From Arachidicoccus sp. (GTDB lineage Bacteria; Bacteroidota; Bacteroidia; Chitinophagales; Chitinophagaceae), in NCBI GenBank assembly GCA_028283605.1, contig JAPWKH010000011.1, positions 17,399 to 81,398 of the forward strand: 64,000 nucleotides of DNA. The letters run 5' to 3'. Position numbers and translations under genes: made by a program. Below, piece by piece: positions 63,951 to 64,000 of the stretch. Every line of letters starts with the position of its first letter. Within the stretch, counting starts at the first letter, position 1. A model generated the notes under the pieces. It had not been told where the DNA came from. It worked only from the letters and a program-made list of their open reading frames with translations, and did not search any database.

Positions 63951-64000
63951 CTTTCCAGTAATTTTTTCAACAACTCGAGCGCCGCAATAGTCGCAGCTTC
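63947..64000 (-). CDS. 3' end of a gene entering from the right edge
   Basis: The minus strand reads EAATIAALELLKKLLES then TAA, an open frame with a sensible helical C-terminus. Too short to identify. It is convergent with and overlaps the XRE gene. Confidence 0.4.
   Translation of the reverse strand, partial: EAATIAALELLKKLLES

Overview
The window looks like a Bacteroidota chromosome, most likely from the Chitinophagaceae or a close relative. Signs of this are an AT-rich genome with TAnnTTTG-type promoter elements, a short NuoG, type III glutamine synthetase, GLPGLI and DUF4397 proteins, TonB-type barrels, bacillithiol deacetylase BshB1, a CcsA/CcmF-type haem lyase and many MKK...AQ signal peptides. 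The family call is inferred from gene content, not from a marker comparison.

Left third (1-25 kb), core metabolism. A minus-strand respiratory complex I operon runs nuoB-C-[exported unknown]-D-E-F-G-H-[small membrane unknown]-I-J-K-L and leaves the window inside nuoL. nuoA is not at its usual place upstream of nuoB. Behind it lie a MgtC/DUF4010 membrane protein and a 2898-residue NdvB-like cyclic glucan synthase/GH94 protein. The plus strand then carries serine dehydratase, a DUF4397 lipoprotein, an aspartate-type aminotransferase and gcvH.

Middle (25.1-39.5 kb), accessory island. It is bounded by a 17-bp sequence present in opposite orientations at 25143 and 39530, and starts with a broken tyrosine recombinase fused in frame to what looks like the end of a relaxase. 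The cargo is a TPR lipoprotein, a HupE/UreJ-like membrane protein, two half-length DUF4331 proteins, a TonB receptor with a His-rich plug, an SDR, a dead msrA, an ABM monooxygenase, an ECF sigma factor with an overlapping zinc-finger protein, DUF6799 and NTF2-like proteins, a P460/haem-binding cytochrome pair and a Cache-LytTR sensor-regulator. The main discovery is a shared promoter in front of six of these transcription units: TGTAAG, 16 bases, CGTCTA, always with the same spacing. It looks like the private regulon of the island's ECF sigma factor.

Right third (39.5-64 kb). This has a TlpA-like thioredoxin, a cytochrome c maturation block (CcmE of the CxxxY type, a haem lyase with a frameshift, a small CxxC protein), alaS broken into two ORFs, a histidine kinase, glutamine synthetase III, an ABC-F ATPase with one fully degenerate ATP site, bshB1, a desaturase, tatA, gatA (no canonical start codon at its true N-terminus), a lytic transglycosylase, a CpsB-like PHP phosphatase, queA, a GLPGLI/TonB-barrel pair (the barrel gene also lacks a canonical start), and a small XRE regulator.

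Several genes carry single-base lesions in homopolymer runs or missing start codons. These may be real decay or base-calling errors, and the reads should be checked before biology is built on them. No tRNA, rRNA or CRISPR array was seen.
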